Made by a program: the position numbers and the translations under genes. The notes under the pieces were generated by a model. It saw only the letters and a program-made list of their open reading frames with translations, was not told the DNA's origin and ran no database searches. A DNA stretch of 18,268 bases from an uncultured Roseburia sp. (GTDB lineage Bacteria; Bacillota; Clostridia; Lachnospirales; Lachnospiraceae): NCBI GenBank assembly GCA_910587865.1, contig CAJUNX010000062.1, positions 1-18,268 on the forward strand. The letters are read 5' to 3'. Below are positions 7,035 to 14,294 of the stretch, piece by piece. Position 1 is the first letter of the stretch. Every line of letters starts with the position of its first letter.

Positions 7035-8393
7035 ATGGAGAACAGAGGGACAAAGCTGTTGAGCGGTCCCATCTGGAAAGGGATTGTGTCGTTTGCAATC
7101 CCTCTCTTTTTGGGAAATCTGTTCCAGCAGCTGTACAACACCGTGGATTCCCTGATTGTCGGGAATTTTCTGGGAAGTGAGGCGCTCGCGGCAGTCAGCT
7201 CGTCGGGGAGCCTGATTTTTCTTATGGTGGGGTTTTTCAACGGGATCTCGGTGGGAGCCGGCGTCGTGATCTCGCGGTATTTCGGCGCGAAGGACGACGA
7301 CGGGCTGCGGGCGGCGGTACATACGGATGTGGCGTTCGGCCTCGTGTCGGGGCTGATCCTTACGACGGTGGGGATGCTGCTTGCGCCGCAGATTCTTGTG
7401 CTGATGGGAACGCCGGCGGAGGTGCTGCCGAATTCGGTGGCATATTTCCGCACCTATTTTGCCGGGTCGCTGGCGTTTGTCATGTACAATATCGTGATGG
7501 GGATTTTGCAGGCGGTCGGGGACAGCAGACATCCGCTGTATTATCTGATCTTTTCCTCCATGGTCAACGTCGTGCTCGACCTGCTGTTTGTGGGAGTGCT
7601 CGGCATGGGGGTTGCGTCGGCGGCGTTTGCGACCGCGATATCCCAGGCGGCGAGCGCGCTGCTTTGCTTTCGCCATCTGGTGCGGACGCAGGAGGTGTAT
7701 CAGGTGCGGGCGCGGGAGATTCGTTTTTACCCGGGAATGCTCCGCCAGATCATCGGGATCGGACTGCCGTCGGGGCTTCAGAACTCGATTATCTCTTTTG
7801 CGAATATTGTGGTGCAGGCGAATATCAATGCGTTCGGCGTGGTCGCGATGGCCAGCTGCGGGGTCTATTCCAAGATTGAGGGATTTGCGTTCCTGCCGGT
7901 GACCTGTTTTGCGATGTCCCTGACCACGTTTGTCGGTCAGAATCTCGGTGCGCGGCAGTTTGAGCGGACGAAGAAGGGGGCGATTTTCGGGGTGATCTGC
8001 TCGATGACGCTCGCGGAGGTCGTCGGGTTTGTGGTGTATGCGTTTATCCCGTATTTTGCCGCAGGGTTTGACAGCAATCCGGAGGTTGTGGCCTCCGCGA
8101 CGAGACAGGCCCACACGGTCGCGCTGTTTTACTGTCTGCTGGCGTTTTCGCACTGTATTGCGGGAATTCTGCGGGGGGCGGGCAAATCGATCGTGCCGAT
8201 GATCGTCATGCTGATCTGCTGGTGTATCATCCGCATCACCTATATCACGGTGACGGTGCATTTTATCCCGAAGCTTCAGGTGATTTTCTGGGCATATCCG
8301 ATCACCTGGAGTCTGAGTTCCATCGTGTTTCTGATCTATTTCCTGAAAGGGCGATGGCTGTACGGATTTGAGAAAAAGGAGGGGCGTTCATGA
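7035..8393 (+). CDS. MATE-family multidrug/cation efflux transporter
   Basis: Integral membrane antiporter of 452 aa, the usual size, with about 12 hydrophobic segments. It expels organic cations, drugs or metabolites using a Na+ or H+ gradient. The N-terminal signature IPLFLGNLFQQLYNTVDSLI and VGNFLGSEALAAV are characteristic of the family, and the second half repeats the pattern (GLPSGLQNSIISFANIVVQA, with NINAFG). The ATG at 7035 is preferred over the in-frame GTG at 7026 because GAGGGAG lies about 11 bp before the ATG but too close to the GTG. The gene has its own promoter at 6961-6989. Its TGA overlaps the end of the convergent LysR gene by six bases. The specific substrate cannot be told from the sequence. 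Confidence 0.95.
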   Translation: MENRGTKLLSGPIWKGIVSFAIPLFLGNLFQQLYNTVDSLIVGNFLGSEALAAVSSSGSLIFLMVGFFNGISVGAGVVISRYFGAKDDDGLRAAVHTDVAFGLVSGLILTTVGMLLAPQILVLMGTPAEVLPNSVAYFRTYFAGSLAFVMYNIVMGILQAVGDSRHPLYYLIFSSMVNVVLDLLFVGVLGMGVASAAFATAISQAASALLCFRHLVRTQEVYQVRAREIRFYPGMLRQIIGIGLPSGLQNSIISFANIVVQANINAFGVVAMASCGVYSKIEGFAFLPVTCFAMSLTTFVGQNLGARQFERTKKGAIFGVICSMTLAEVVGFVVYAFIPYFAAGFDSNPEVVASATRQAHTVALFYCLLAFSHCIAGILRGAGKSIVPMIVMLICWCIIRITYITVTVHFIPKLQVIFWAYPITWSLSSIVFLIYFLKGRWLYGFEKKEGRS

Positions 8394-9305
8394 CCCCGCC
8401 GTGCCTTCCGCGCGGAAAAACTGCTGGTAAAACCGGATAAAGCCGTCCAGCGACCGTGACGGATGGAGGCTGTTCTGGTAGACGAAGCCGACCTCTCTGG
8501 TCGGGATGGGAGACGGAAGCGGGATCTCAATGAGCGTCCCGTCTGCGAGATACTCCCCGACGAAACTTTTGATTACGCAGGCGACGCCGACGCCTATTTT
8601 TGCAAAATCAATCAGAAGATCCATATCGGAGATGCTGATGGAATCCTGCACCCGGATCTGATGCGCCTGCAGATAGTCGTCGATGTAGCGGCGGGTCATA
8701 TTGTTTTTATCGAGCAGCATGAGCGTGGCGTTCGAGAGGATCCCGTCACGCCCGATGCCGCGCGCGTGCAGGTTGCGCAGATAGTCTTTTGCCGCCACAA
8801 AGGTATCCTCAATCGTTTCTACAAAATCAAAATGGACCTGTTTTTGTCCGTGCGGGCGTCCGACCAGCCCGATATCGATCTGATTGTCCTCTAAGAGCGC
8901 GAGCGTCTCGTTCGTGGACTGGCAGGAGATTGAGATCGTGATATGGGGATTCTGCCGGATAAATTCTTTCAGACAGGGCAGGAGGATATATTTGCACAGG
9001 GTGGAGCTGACACCGATCTTCAGATGCCCGACGCCGAGCTCGATGGAGCGCTTCAGCTTTTCCTCGCCGAGGGTTAATGTCTCGAAGGCGGCGCGCACAT
9101 GCTCGAAGAGGAGGGTTCCTTCCTCGGTCAGAACGACGCCGCGGGAGCTGCGCGAAAACAGGCGGCAGCCGAGACCGTCTTCGAGCTTCTGGATCGACTT
9201 GCTGATGGCCGGCTGGCTGATGTAAAGCGCCTTGGCGGCTTTGGAGATATTGCCGGCGGCAGCGACGGTATAAAAAATCCGGTAGGACGAGAGATTCTGA
9301 TTCAT
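8388..9305 (-). CDS. LysR-family transcriptional regulator, divergent from leuCD
   Basis: A 305-aa regulator of normal LysR length. The N-terminal winged helix-turn-helix (about residues 18-40: GNISKAAKALYISQPAISKS) is textbook. It is followed by the linker helix and a periplasmic-binding-like effector domain (about 90-295) with IGVSSTLCKYILLPCL and DIGLVGRP. The start at 9305 is chosen because AAAGGAGCC precedes it; upstream in-frame codons lie in the promoter region. It is divergent from leuC, the classic arrangement in which a LysR protein controls its neighbour and itself. Leucine-pathway control is therefore inferred, with an intermediate such as isopropylmalate as a possible co-inducer. 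Its 3' end overlaps the MATE gene tail-to-tail by six bases. Confidence 0.92.
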   Translation of the reverse strand: MNQNLSSYRIFYTVAAAGNISKAAKALYISQPAISKSIQKLEDGLGCRLFSRSSRGVVLTEEGTLLFEHVRAAFETLTLGEEKLKRSIELGVGHLKIGVSSTLCKYILLPCLKEFIRQNPHITISISCQSTNETLALLEDNQIDIGLVGRPHGQKQVHFDFVETIEDTFVAAKDYLRNLHARGIGRDGILSNATLMLLDKNNMTRRYIDDYLQAHQIRVQDSISISDMDLLIDFAKIGVGVACVIKSFVGEYLADGTLIEIPLPSPIPTREVGFVYQNSLHPSRSLDGFIRFYQQFFRAEGTAGS

Positions 9306-9436
9306 GGGAGGCTCCTTTCGTTTTATGTCATCCGGTCTGATACGGGATCTGCTGTCAGAGTATGATCGTATGATGCCGGAAACAGAAGTATCTGTCGCTG
9401 TGATGCCTTTGGATTTCATGTCTGGCGGGTCACAGT

Positions 9437-9501
9437 ATGGTTTGATTTTACCATGAAAACAGGTTATGGTAAATATGTTTATTATGTATTTTCATTATAA
9501 T
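9437..9501. promoter_or_regulatory. Divergent lysR/leuC control region
   Basis: Three copies of the half-site ATGGT/ACCAT lie at 9437-9441, 9450-9454 and 9466-9470 in alternating orientation, spaced by 8 and 11 bases, a layout suited to LysR binding. For lysR (minus strand), TTTACC (complement of 9468-9473), a 17-bp spacer and TAAAAT (complement of 9445-9450) form a promoter that the half-sites overlap. For leuC, a TATAAT sits at 9496-9501 with no good -35, as expected of an activator-dependent promoter. No T-box leader is seen between 9502 and leuC. Confidence 0.5.
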
Positions 9502-9619
9502 ATTTCTTATGCTACAATCAGAAAAGATCCGGTGAGACGAAAAGCGTGTCTGGCCGGGCGGATGCGTTCATACAGAAAGAACGATCGAAGCGGAAAGGAA
9601 AGAGAAGGAGGAGATACGC

Positions 9620-10882
9620 ATGGGTATGACAATGACACAGAAGATTCTTGCGGCGCACGCAGGACTTCCTTCGGTCAGCGCGGGGCAGCTGATCGAGGCG
9701 GATCTGGATCTGGTGCTCGGAAACGATATCACGTCGCCGGTCGCGATTCACGAGATGGAGAAAATGAATGTGGACGGGGTGTTTGACCGGGATAAAGTCG
9801 CACTGGTGCTCGACCATTTTGTTCCGAATAAGGATATAAAATCGGCGCAGCACTGCAAATGTGTCCGCGAATTTGCCTGTAAGCATGAGGTGACGAACTT
9901 TTTTGATGTCGGAGAGATGGGGATTGAGCACGCGCTGCTGCCGGAGCAGGGGCTTACGGTAGCCGGGGATGTGATCATCGGCGCGGATTCGCACACCTGT
10001 ACCTACGGCGCGCTCGGCGCGTTTTCTACAGGCGTAGGAAGTACGGATATGGCGGCCGGCATGGCGACGGGAAAGGCATGGTTTAAGGTGCCCTCCGCGA
10101 TCCGGTTTGTCCTGACCGGAAAACCGGCGAAGTGGATCAGCGGAAAGGATATCATTTTACATATCATCGGCATGATCGGTGTGGACGGCGCGCTCTATAA
10201 ATCAATGGAGTTTGTCGGGGACGGCATCGCGCACCTGACGATGGACGACCGTTTTACGATTGCAAATATGGCGATCGAGGCGGGCGGAAAGAACGGGATT
10301 TTCCCGGTGGACGATTTGGCGAAAGCGTACATGGAGGAGCACTCAAAGCGCCCGTATACCGTGTACGAGGCGGACGAGGACGCGGTGTATGACGAGGAGT
10401 ACACGATTGACCTTGGCACGCTCAGGCCGACGGTTTCCTTCCCGCATCTGCCGGAAAATACGAAAACGATCGACGAGGTCGGCGATCTTAAGATCGATCA
10501 GGTCGTGATCGGATCCTGCACGAACGGGAGAATGGATGACCTTCGGATCGCGGCTTCTGTTTTAAAAGGGAAAAAGGTTGCAAAGGGCCTGCGCGTGATC
10601 GTGATCCCGGCGACTCAGAAGATCTATCTGGACGCGATGGAGGAAGGTCTGCTTAAAATCTTTGTGGAAGCGGGCGCGGTTGTGAGTACGCCGACCTGCG
10701 GCCCCTGTCTCGGCGGTTATATGGGAATCTTAGCGGAGCATGAGCGCTGTGTGTCCACGACGAACCGGAATTTTGTCGGCAGAATGGGACACGTGGAGTC
10801 CGAGATTTATCTGGCGAGCCCGGCTGTGGCCGCGGCGAGTGCGCTGACCGGGAAGCTTTCGGGACCGGACGAGGTACAATAG
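9620..10882 (+). CDS. leuC: 3-isopropylmalate dehydratase large subunit
   Basis: Catalyses, with LeuD, the isomerisation of 2-isopropylmalate to 3-isopropylmalate in leucine synthesis. The 420-aa length matches the short bacterial/archaeal LeuC group of the aconitase family. The three 4Fe-4S cluster cysteines are C300 in GSCTNGR and C360/C363 in TCGPCLGG. Other family signatures are VLDHFVPNKD (63-72), GADSHTCTYGALGAFSTGVGSTD (121-143) and the substrate-loop stretch around 375-392. The start at 9620 has AAGGAGGAG eight bases upstream. leuD follows after 50 bp. leuA and leuB are not adjacent and may lie elsewhere. Homoaconitate or related hydratases share this fold, but the pairing with a leuD-type small subunit supports leuC. 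Confidence 0.93.
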   Translation: MGMTMTQKILAAHAGLPSVSAGQLIEADLDLVLGNDITSPVAIHEMEKMNVDGVFDRDKVALVLDHFVPNKDIKSAQHCKCVREFACKHEVTNFFDVGEMGIEHALLPEQGLTVAGDVIIGADSHTCTYGALGAFSTGVGSTDMAAGMATGKAWFKVPSAIRFVLTGKPAKWISGKDIILHIIGMIGVDGALYKSMEFVGDGIAHLTMDDRFTIANMAIEAGGKNGIFPVDDLAKAYMEEHSKRPYTVYEADEDAVYDEEYTIDLGTLRPTVSFPHLPENTKTIDEVGDLKIDQVVIGSCTNGRMDDLRIAASVLKGKKVAKGLRVIVIPATQKIYLDAMEEGLLKIFVEAGAVVSTPTCGPCLGGYMGILAEHERCVSTTNRNFVGRMGHVESEIYLASPAVAAASALTGKLSGPDEVQ

Positions 10883-10932
10883 GAAGCTGTCTGCTGACGC
10901 GGACAATCACTGAAACAGATGGAGGGGAAAAC

Positions 10933-11421
10933 ATGAAGGCAGCAAATGGTCATGTGTTCAGATATGGAGATAATGTAGATACGGATGTCATCATCCCGGC
11001 AAGGTACTTAAATTCTTCGGATCCGAAGGAGCTCGCAGCGCATTGTATGGAGGATATCGACAGGGACTTTGTGAAAAACGCAGCAAAAGGGGATATCATC
11101 GTGGCGAATAAGAATTTCGGCTGCGGTTCCTCGAGAGAGCACGCGCCGATCGCGATCAGGGCGGCCGGGGTGAGCTGCGTGATCGCGGAGACGTTTGCGC
11201 GTATTTTTTACCGGAACGCGATCAACATCGGCCTGCCGATCATCGAGTGTCCGGAAGCGGCGCAGGAGATCGAAGCGGGAGACGAGGTGGAGGTCGATTT
11301 TGACTCCGGCGTGATCACGGATAAGACAAAGGGCACGACGTATCAGGGTCAGGCGTTTCCGCCGTTTATGCAGAAGATCATCGACTGCGGCGGGCTGGTC
11401 AATTATATTAACGGGAAATAA
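10933..11421 (+). CDS. leuD: 3-isopropylmalate dehydratase small subunit
   Basis: The 162-aa small subunit supplies the swivelling domain that closes over the LeuC cluster. It has the front motif YGDNVDTDVIIPARYL (11-26) and the signature NFGCGSSREHAP (61-72), both diagnostic of the short LeuD group. It ends normally with NYINGK. GATGGAGGGG precedes the ATG at 10933. It is co-transcribed with leuC and followed at once by a strong terminator (11425-11475). Confidence 0.94.
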   Translation: MKAANGHVFRYGDNVDTDVIIPARYLNSSDPKELAAHCMEDIDRDFVKNAAKGDIIVANKNFGCGSSREHAPIAIRAAGVSCVIAETFARIFYRNAINIGLPIIECPEAAQEIEAGDEVEVDFDSGVITDKTKGTTYQGQAFPPFMQKIIDCGGLVNYINGK

Positions 11422-11424
11422 GAT

Positions 11425-11475
11425 AAAACCGTCCTGGAAACCGGCAGAAGCCGGGAGATCCGGGGCGGTTTTTTT
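11425..11475 (+). terminator. Rho-independent terminator of leuCD
   Basis: A 14-bp stem pairs 11425-11438 (AAAACCGTCCTGGA) with 11459-11472 (TCCGGGGCGGTTTT), including two G-U pairs. A second hairpin, CCGGC-AGAA-GCCGG, lies in the loop, and seven T's end the structure (11469-11475). Confidence 0.9.
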
Positions 11476-11548
11476 CATCCGGGGATGGGCGGAGCCTGGA
11501 ATCCGCTGTGGAGTTGCAGCGGTTGTTTGGTGTGATCCTGCTGTGCAC

Positions 11549-11902
11549 CTACGGAAATAGTTTGTTCTGATTCTGCCCGTTCAGATTTTCTAACGTGTAG
11601 ATAAAAGCGAGTACAGCTTTTACCTCGCAGTCTGACATCTTCTGGATCTTCTTTAATATTTCAGCTTTTTCGGCAGTCAGTTCCCCCACGGCCTGTTTTT
11701 CGCCGGTTTCATCTAAAATCCATGGAACGGAGTAGCCGTATCGTTCCCCGATAAGCTTTGCAAGGGTATCGGAAATCGTTTCTTTTTTATCATTTACAAT
11801 CAGGTTTACATAATTCGCGCTGATTCCAAGTTCTTTCGCGAAATCTACCTGCCGGACATTTCTTTCCTGTAAAATGGTCCTGATACGCTGGCCCAGAGTC
11901 AT
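11549..11902 (-). CDS. Xre-family helix-turn-helix regulator
   Basis: A 117-aa DNA-binding protein. The N-terminal Cro/CI-type helix-turn-helix covers about residues 3-65, with recognition region QVDFAKELGISANYVNLIVN (18-37). The C-terminal tail (about 75-108) is helical and probably dimerises. GGGAGGTG lies seven bases before the ATG at 11902. It is divergent from the surface-protein/sortase genes, and a palindrome in the shared promoter region (11991-12005) is a plausible operator. The tail pattern KKIQKMSDCEVKAVLAFIYTLE resembles the N-terminus of the divergent ORF (KIECISSAEEIQKIRIFIAG). This hints that the two proteins could pair through similar helices, which is speculative. Confidence 0.88.
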   Translation of the reverse strand: MTLGQRIRTILQERNVRQVDFAKELGISANYVNLIVNDKKETISDTLAKLIGERYGYSVPWILDETGEKQAVGELTAEKAEILKKIQKMSDCEVKAVLAFIYTLENLNGQNQNKLFP

Positions 11903-11921
11903 GCAATCACCTCCCGTACAG

Positions 11922-11950
11922 ATCATACATCAAAAATATAACCTGGTCAA
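11922..11950 (-). promoter_or_regulatory. Promoter of the Xre regulator
   Basis: On the minus strand, TTGACC (complement of 11945-11950), a 17-bp spacer, and TATGAT (complement of 11922-11927). Confidence 0.7.
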
Positions 11951-11962
11951 TGAAAATCGGGA

Positions 11963-12005
11963 TTGACATTTGACTCTATTCATGATATTGTTTGATTAAA
12001 TCAAA
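11963..12005 (+). promoter_or_regulatory. Promoter and candidate Xre operator of surface protein/sortase genes
   Basis: TTGACA (11963-11968), 17-bp spacer, TATTGT (11986-11991). Overlapping its downstream edge is a perfect palindrome TTTGATT-A-AATCAAA (11991-12005), placed where a bound repressor would block transcription. Binding by the divergent Xre protein is inferred from position. Confidence 0.6.
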
Positions 12006-12023
12006 GAAAGAAGATGGGAAATA

Positions 12024-12341
12024 ATGATTGAGTTAGATAAAAGCGGACGAAAAGAACTGATACATAAAATTGAATGCATTTCTTCTGCGGAAGAGATACA
12101 GAAAATCAGAATATTTATTGCGGGAATGGAGGCCGGGAAGGCCGCCAGTGCAGCAGTCAGAGACAGCAGGAAACGACGGTCTGTCACAGGCGCAGACAGA
12201 TCCGTCAGAGAAGCCGTATGCGGGGGTGCTGAAGCAGGAAAAAGGTTGGTTTTTTCACACTGCAGTCGCAGGAAGAGCCCGTACTGGTCTGTTTTGTCGA
12301 TGTCCCCTATGGATCCCGCGGTGATGTACAGACGGAAATAG
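12024..12341 (+). pseudogene. 5' part of frameshifted surface-protein gene (or separate small ORF)
   Basis: The ORF starts at ATG 12024 and opens with KELIHKIECISSAEEIQKIRI and FIAGMEAGKAA, a credible helical protein. After about 12140-12190 this frame turns arginine-rich and unconvincing, while the next frame gives natural sequence (GLSQAQTDPSEKPYAGV, then LKQEKGWFF). At a run of six T's (12250-12255) the natural reading moves again, into the frame of the downstream surface protein (TLQSQEEPVLVCFVDVPYGS). One gene spread over three frames is the simplest reading. Two frameshifts, or one small intact gene plus one shift, are both possible. I see no signal peptide in the visible part. Confidence 0.45.
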
Positions 12342-12349
12342 AAAATTAT

Positions 12350-13096
12350 TTGAAACAGATCTATCGGAACAAAATCGTATACGATGATCTGTCTTCATCG
12401 ACGGATGGCCTGACGACACAGCAGCAGCAGACGGTTGCCGGCTTTTTATTAAAACTGGAGGAGCGCAATTACAATTCGCTGGAAGAATCAGAGCAGCTTG
12501 CAGCAGCGCTTGATGTTTTTTCGGATTTGCTTAAGGTGCAGACAGGAAGCATTGTCACTGCGGTTGAAAAATGCGGCTGGCTGGATATCAGGAATGTCGG
12601 GAATATGGATCTCACCGGCGGCCGTCCGATTGAATTTCCGGCGCCCGGAATCGTGCCGGGCGACGAAGTGGTCGTGCTGCATTTAAAAGCGGACGGAACC
12701 TGGGAAACGATTCCGTCGACAGCCGGAAACGGGATGATTACCGGAACCTTTACCTCACTGTCACCGGTATTTTATTTTAAGGTCACGTTTGCTTCAACCG
12801 ATGCCGTGGAGGAGGAACCGTTACCGCCGTCTTTGAATGCGCCGCATGAGCACACATGGCAGACGACTGTGGTTGCGCCGACAGCGGACGGCTGGGGCTA
12901 CACGTCATACGGATGTAATGAATGCGGCTACCATTATGAGGACAGTTATATTGCGCCGACGGGACAGCGTGCGGCGGGACGAAACGTATCCCCGAAGACT
13001 TCGGAGAGCGGACTGCCATATGCGGTGCTGCCTGTCATCGTGGTCTGTCTTGGCAAAGCGGCTGTGACGGCGTTTCGAAGGCGGAAACTGTCGTGA
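12350..13096 (+). CDS. Sortase-anchored surface protein, C-terminal part
   Basis: The open frame runs from a stop at 12230-12232 to TGA 13096. The first possible start in it, TTG 12350, has no ribosome site and sits within good coding sequence, so this is the body of a gene whose front is frameshifted away. The 248 residues counted from 12350 include a beta-rich domain (PIEFPAPGIVPGDEVVVLHL, then WETIPSTAGNG and TFTSLSPVFYFKV) of a type seen in clostridial surface proteins. Next comes a zinc-ribbon-like module, HEHTW...CNECGYHYED. It ends with a cell-wall sorting signal: SPKTS (214-218), a hydrophobic stretch (YAVLPVIVVCLGKAAVTAF) and the basic tail RRRKLS. SPKT-type motifs are used by clostridial class B sortases, and one is encoded next with a GTGA overlap. 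Its ligand or role is unknown. Confidence 0.6.
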   Translation: MKQIYRNKIVYDDLSSSTDGLTTQQQQTVAGFLLKLEERNYNSLEESEQLAAALDVFSDLLKVQTGSIVTAVEKCGWLDIRNVGNMDLTGGRPIEFPAPGIVPGDEVVVLHLKADGTWETIPSTAGNGMITGTFTSLSPVFYFKVTFASTDAVEEEPLPPSLNAPHEHTWQTTVVAPTADGWGYTSYGCNECGYHYEDSYIAPTGQRAAGRNVSPKTSESGLPYAVLPVIVVCLGKAAVTAFRRRKLS

Positions 13097-13863
13097 AAAA
13101 AAGCGGGCGAAAACGTTGCACCGCAGGTCTGATTCTGATCATTCTGACGGTTTTGACGGGTTCTGTGGTTTACTTTGTAAAGATACGGAAACAGGAAACA
13201 GAGTTTTTGTATCTTCGGAACACGTGCATGACAGGGTGGAATGAAGGGAACGTCACAGAAATGGAACAGGCGGAGTCAGAGCCGGAAACAGAGGGAGCTG
13301 TTCGGAATGTATCCGGATATGATTTTGAAAAACTGCGGGAAACAAATGGGGATATTTATGCATGGATCACGGTTCCCGGGACACAGATCGATTACCCGGT
13401 ACTGCAGAGTGACACCGATAATTACTATCTGGAGAAAAACCTGGATCACACAAAAGGATATCCCGGATGCATTTACTCCAATTCGTGCAACAGCAGAGAA
13501 TTTACAGACCTGCTGACCGTGCTGTATGGTCATAATATGAAAAACGGGAGTATGTTCGGAAGCCTGCATGATTACGAACAGGAAGAATTTTTCAGGGAAA
13601 ACAGAGAGATCATCATTTATACGGAAGGGCAGTGCCTGCGGTATGAGATTGTGGCAGCAGTCCGATTTTCTGATCTGTATATTCCGGATTATTATGGGAT
13701 AAATGATGACATCGGAAGAGATGCATTTCTTTCGGAAATCAGGCAGAATGCCGCAGGAGAGAGCGGTTTTTGTCTGGATGAAGCGTGGAAGGAAAGAGCG
13801 GAAGCAAAAGAGCGGTATCTGATATTATCTACATGCGTAGATGGACATGATGATCTGCGTTAG
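13093..13863 (+). CDS. srtB: Class B sortase, ending at TAG right after the catalytic Arg
   Basis: Membrane-anchored transpeptidase that would cleave the SPKTS motif of the upstream protein and link it to the cell wall. From GTG 13093 the product is 256 aa: basic start, one membrane segment (about 11-30), then the catalytic domain with NGDIYAWITVPGTQIDYPV (85-103). The triad is visible: H147 in YGHNM, C248 in LILSTC and R256 in DDLR. R256 is the last residue, since the next codon is TAG (13861-13863). The same frame then reads LVVGSLAEETAL to TAA 13902, the usual final strand of the family. So either the gene carries a nonsense mutation or the TAG is read through. GTG is chosen because it overlaps the TGA of the upstream gene (GTGA) and AAGGCGG precedes it. 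Confidence 0.85.
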   Translation: MKKSGRKRCTAGLILIILTVLTGSVVYFVKIRKQETEFLYLRNTCMTGWNEGNVTEMEQAESEPETEGAVRNVSGYDFEKLRETNGDIYAWITVPGTQIDYPVLQSDTDNYYLEKNLDHTKGYPGCIYSNSCNSREFTDLLTVLYGHNMKNGSMFGSLHDYEQEEFFRENREIIIYTEGQCLRYEIVAAVRFSDLYIPDYYGINDDIGRDAFLSEIRQNAAGESGFCLDEAWKERAEAKERYLILSTCVDGHDDLR

Positions 13864-13873
13864 CTGGTGGTGG

Positions 13874-13895
13874 GCAGTCTCGCGGAAGAGACTGC
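13874..13895 (+). terminator. Hairpin just after the sortase TAG
   Basis: Perfect 8-bp stem GCAGTCTC / GAGACTGC with loop GCGGAA, followed by TTTAT. It starts 11 bases after the TAG. It could be a weak terminator. It also codes for the sortase's lost tail when read in frame. Confidence 0.4.
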
Positions 13896-13902
13896 TTTAT
13901 AA

Positions 13903-14198
13903 CAGGAAACAGGTCTTTGAAACCTGGTATATTGCGGCAAAAAACGGATTTACATAAAAGAAACCTGCGAACCGGTTTCATATGACGGAATCAATAAAAA
14001 CAGCGACCTGCCGTTATTCTTCTTTGCTGAATATATAAAAGCGGAGTAACTGCACGGCATCCTGCTGTGTGCTGCCGGTATCGCTCCTTACTATCTGTAA
14101 CAATCAGCAAAAAAATGAGACAGGACTGCGACATTTTGTCCCCTTTCTTCGTCTAACAGATAAAGAGATTATCAGGACGAAGAAAGGGGATGTTTGTT
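13903..14198. other. Gene-poor stretch with a C-terminal gene remnant
   Basis: No intact gene. In the + frame ending at TAA 14047-14049, an open stretch from 13921 reads as plausible protein (CGKKRIYIKETCEPVSYDGI, then SDLPLFFFAEYIKAE). It has no start codon context and follows a TGA (13918-13920). It looks like the tail of a lost gene of unknown family. The 14-bp hairpin at 14140-14189 closes the stretch. Confidence 0.4.
14140..14189 (+). promoter_or_regulatory. 14-bp perfect hairpin sequestering a ribosome site
   Basis: CCCCTTTCTTCGTC (14140-14153) is the exact reverse complement of GACGAAGAAAGGGG (14176-14189). The 22-base loop can pair further (AGATAA with TTATCA, one mismatch). The right arm contains AAAGGGG, the ribosome site of the 31-codon ORF at 14199. 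In RNA the site would be buried, so translation should need an opening event. There is no T-run, so this is not a typical terminator. Confidence 0.6.
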
Positions 14199-14294
14199 AT
14201 GATGGATGGAAAACAGATTGTGTGGAGTCTGATCGGCCTGATTGTAATTACGGTGCTGTGCTGCATAATCGATGGGGGGATGATGCTGTTCTGA
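14199..14294 (+). CDS. 31-aa hydrophobic membrane peptide, unknown
   Basis: ATG 14199 follows AAAGGGG by nine bases. The peptide starts MMDGKQ, then a single hydrophobic segment IVWSLIGLIVITVLCCII (residues 7-24), then DGGMMLF. It is far below usual gene-calling limits and I do not recognise a family. The combination of one membrane-spanning peptide and a ribosome site trapped in a long perfect hairpin resembles the layout of type I toxin mRNAs, where translation is tightly held back. No antisense RNA promoter was clearly visible, so a toxin role is only a hypothesis. It could also be a chance ORF in decayed DNA. Confidence 0.4.
   Translation: MMDGKQIVWSLIGLIVITVLCCIIDGGMMLF

Noticed and set aside
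6852..8261. Long minus-strand reading frame (469 aa) opposite the MATE gene
   Set aside because: It is rich in H, R and D with no domains, as expected of the antisense of a GC-rich membrane-protein gene that has clear family signatures.
9502..9619. T-box or leucine leader peptide before leuC
   Set aside because: Only about 118 bases, with no T-box-like conserved bulge, no leucine-codon run and no terminator hairpin.
6515..13863. Genome-wide recoding of TAG, since two genes here carry in-frame TAG codons
   Set aside because: leuC, the Xre gene and the methyltransferase all end normally at TAG, so TAG is an ordinary stop here; mutation or local readthrough is simpler.
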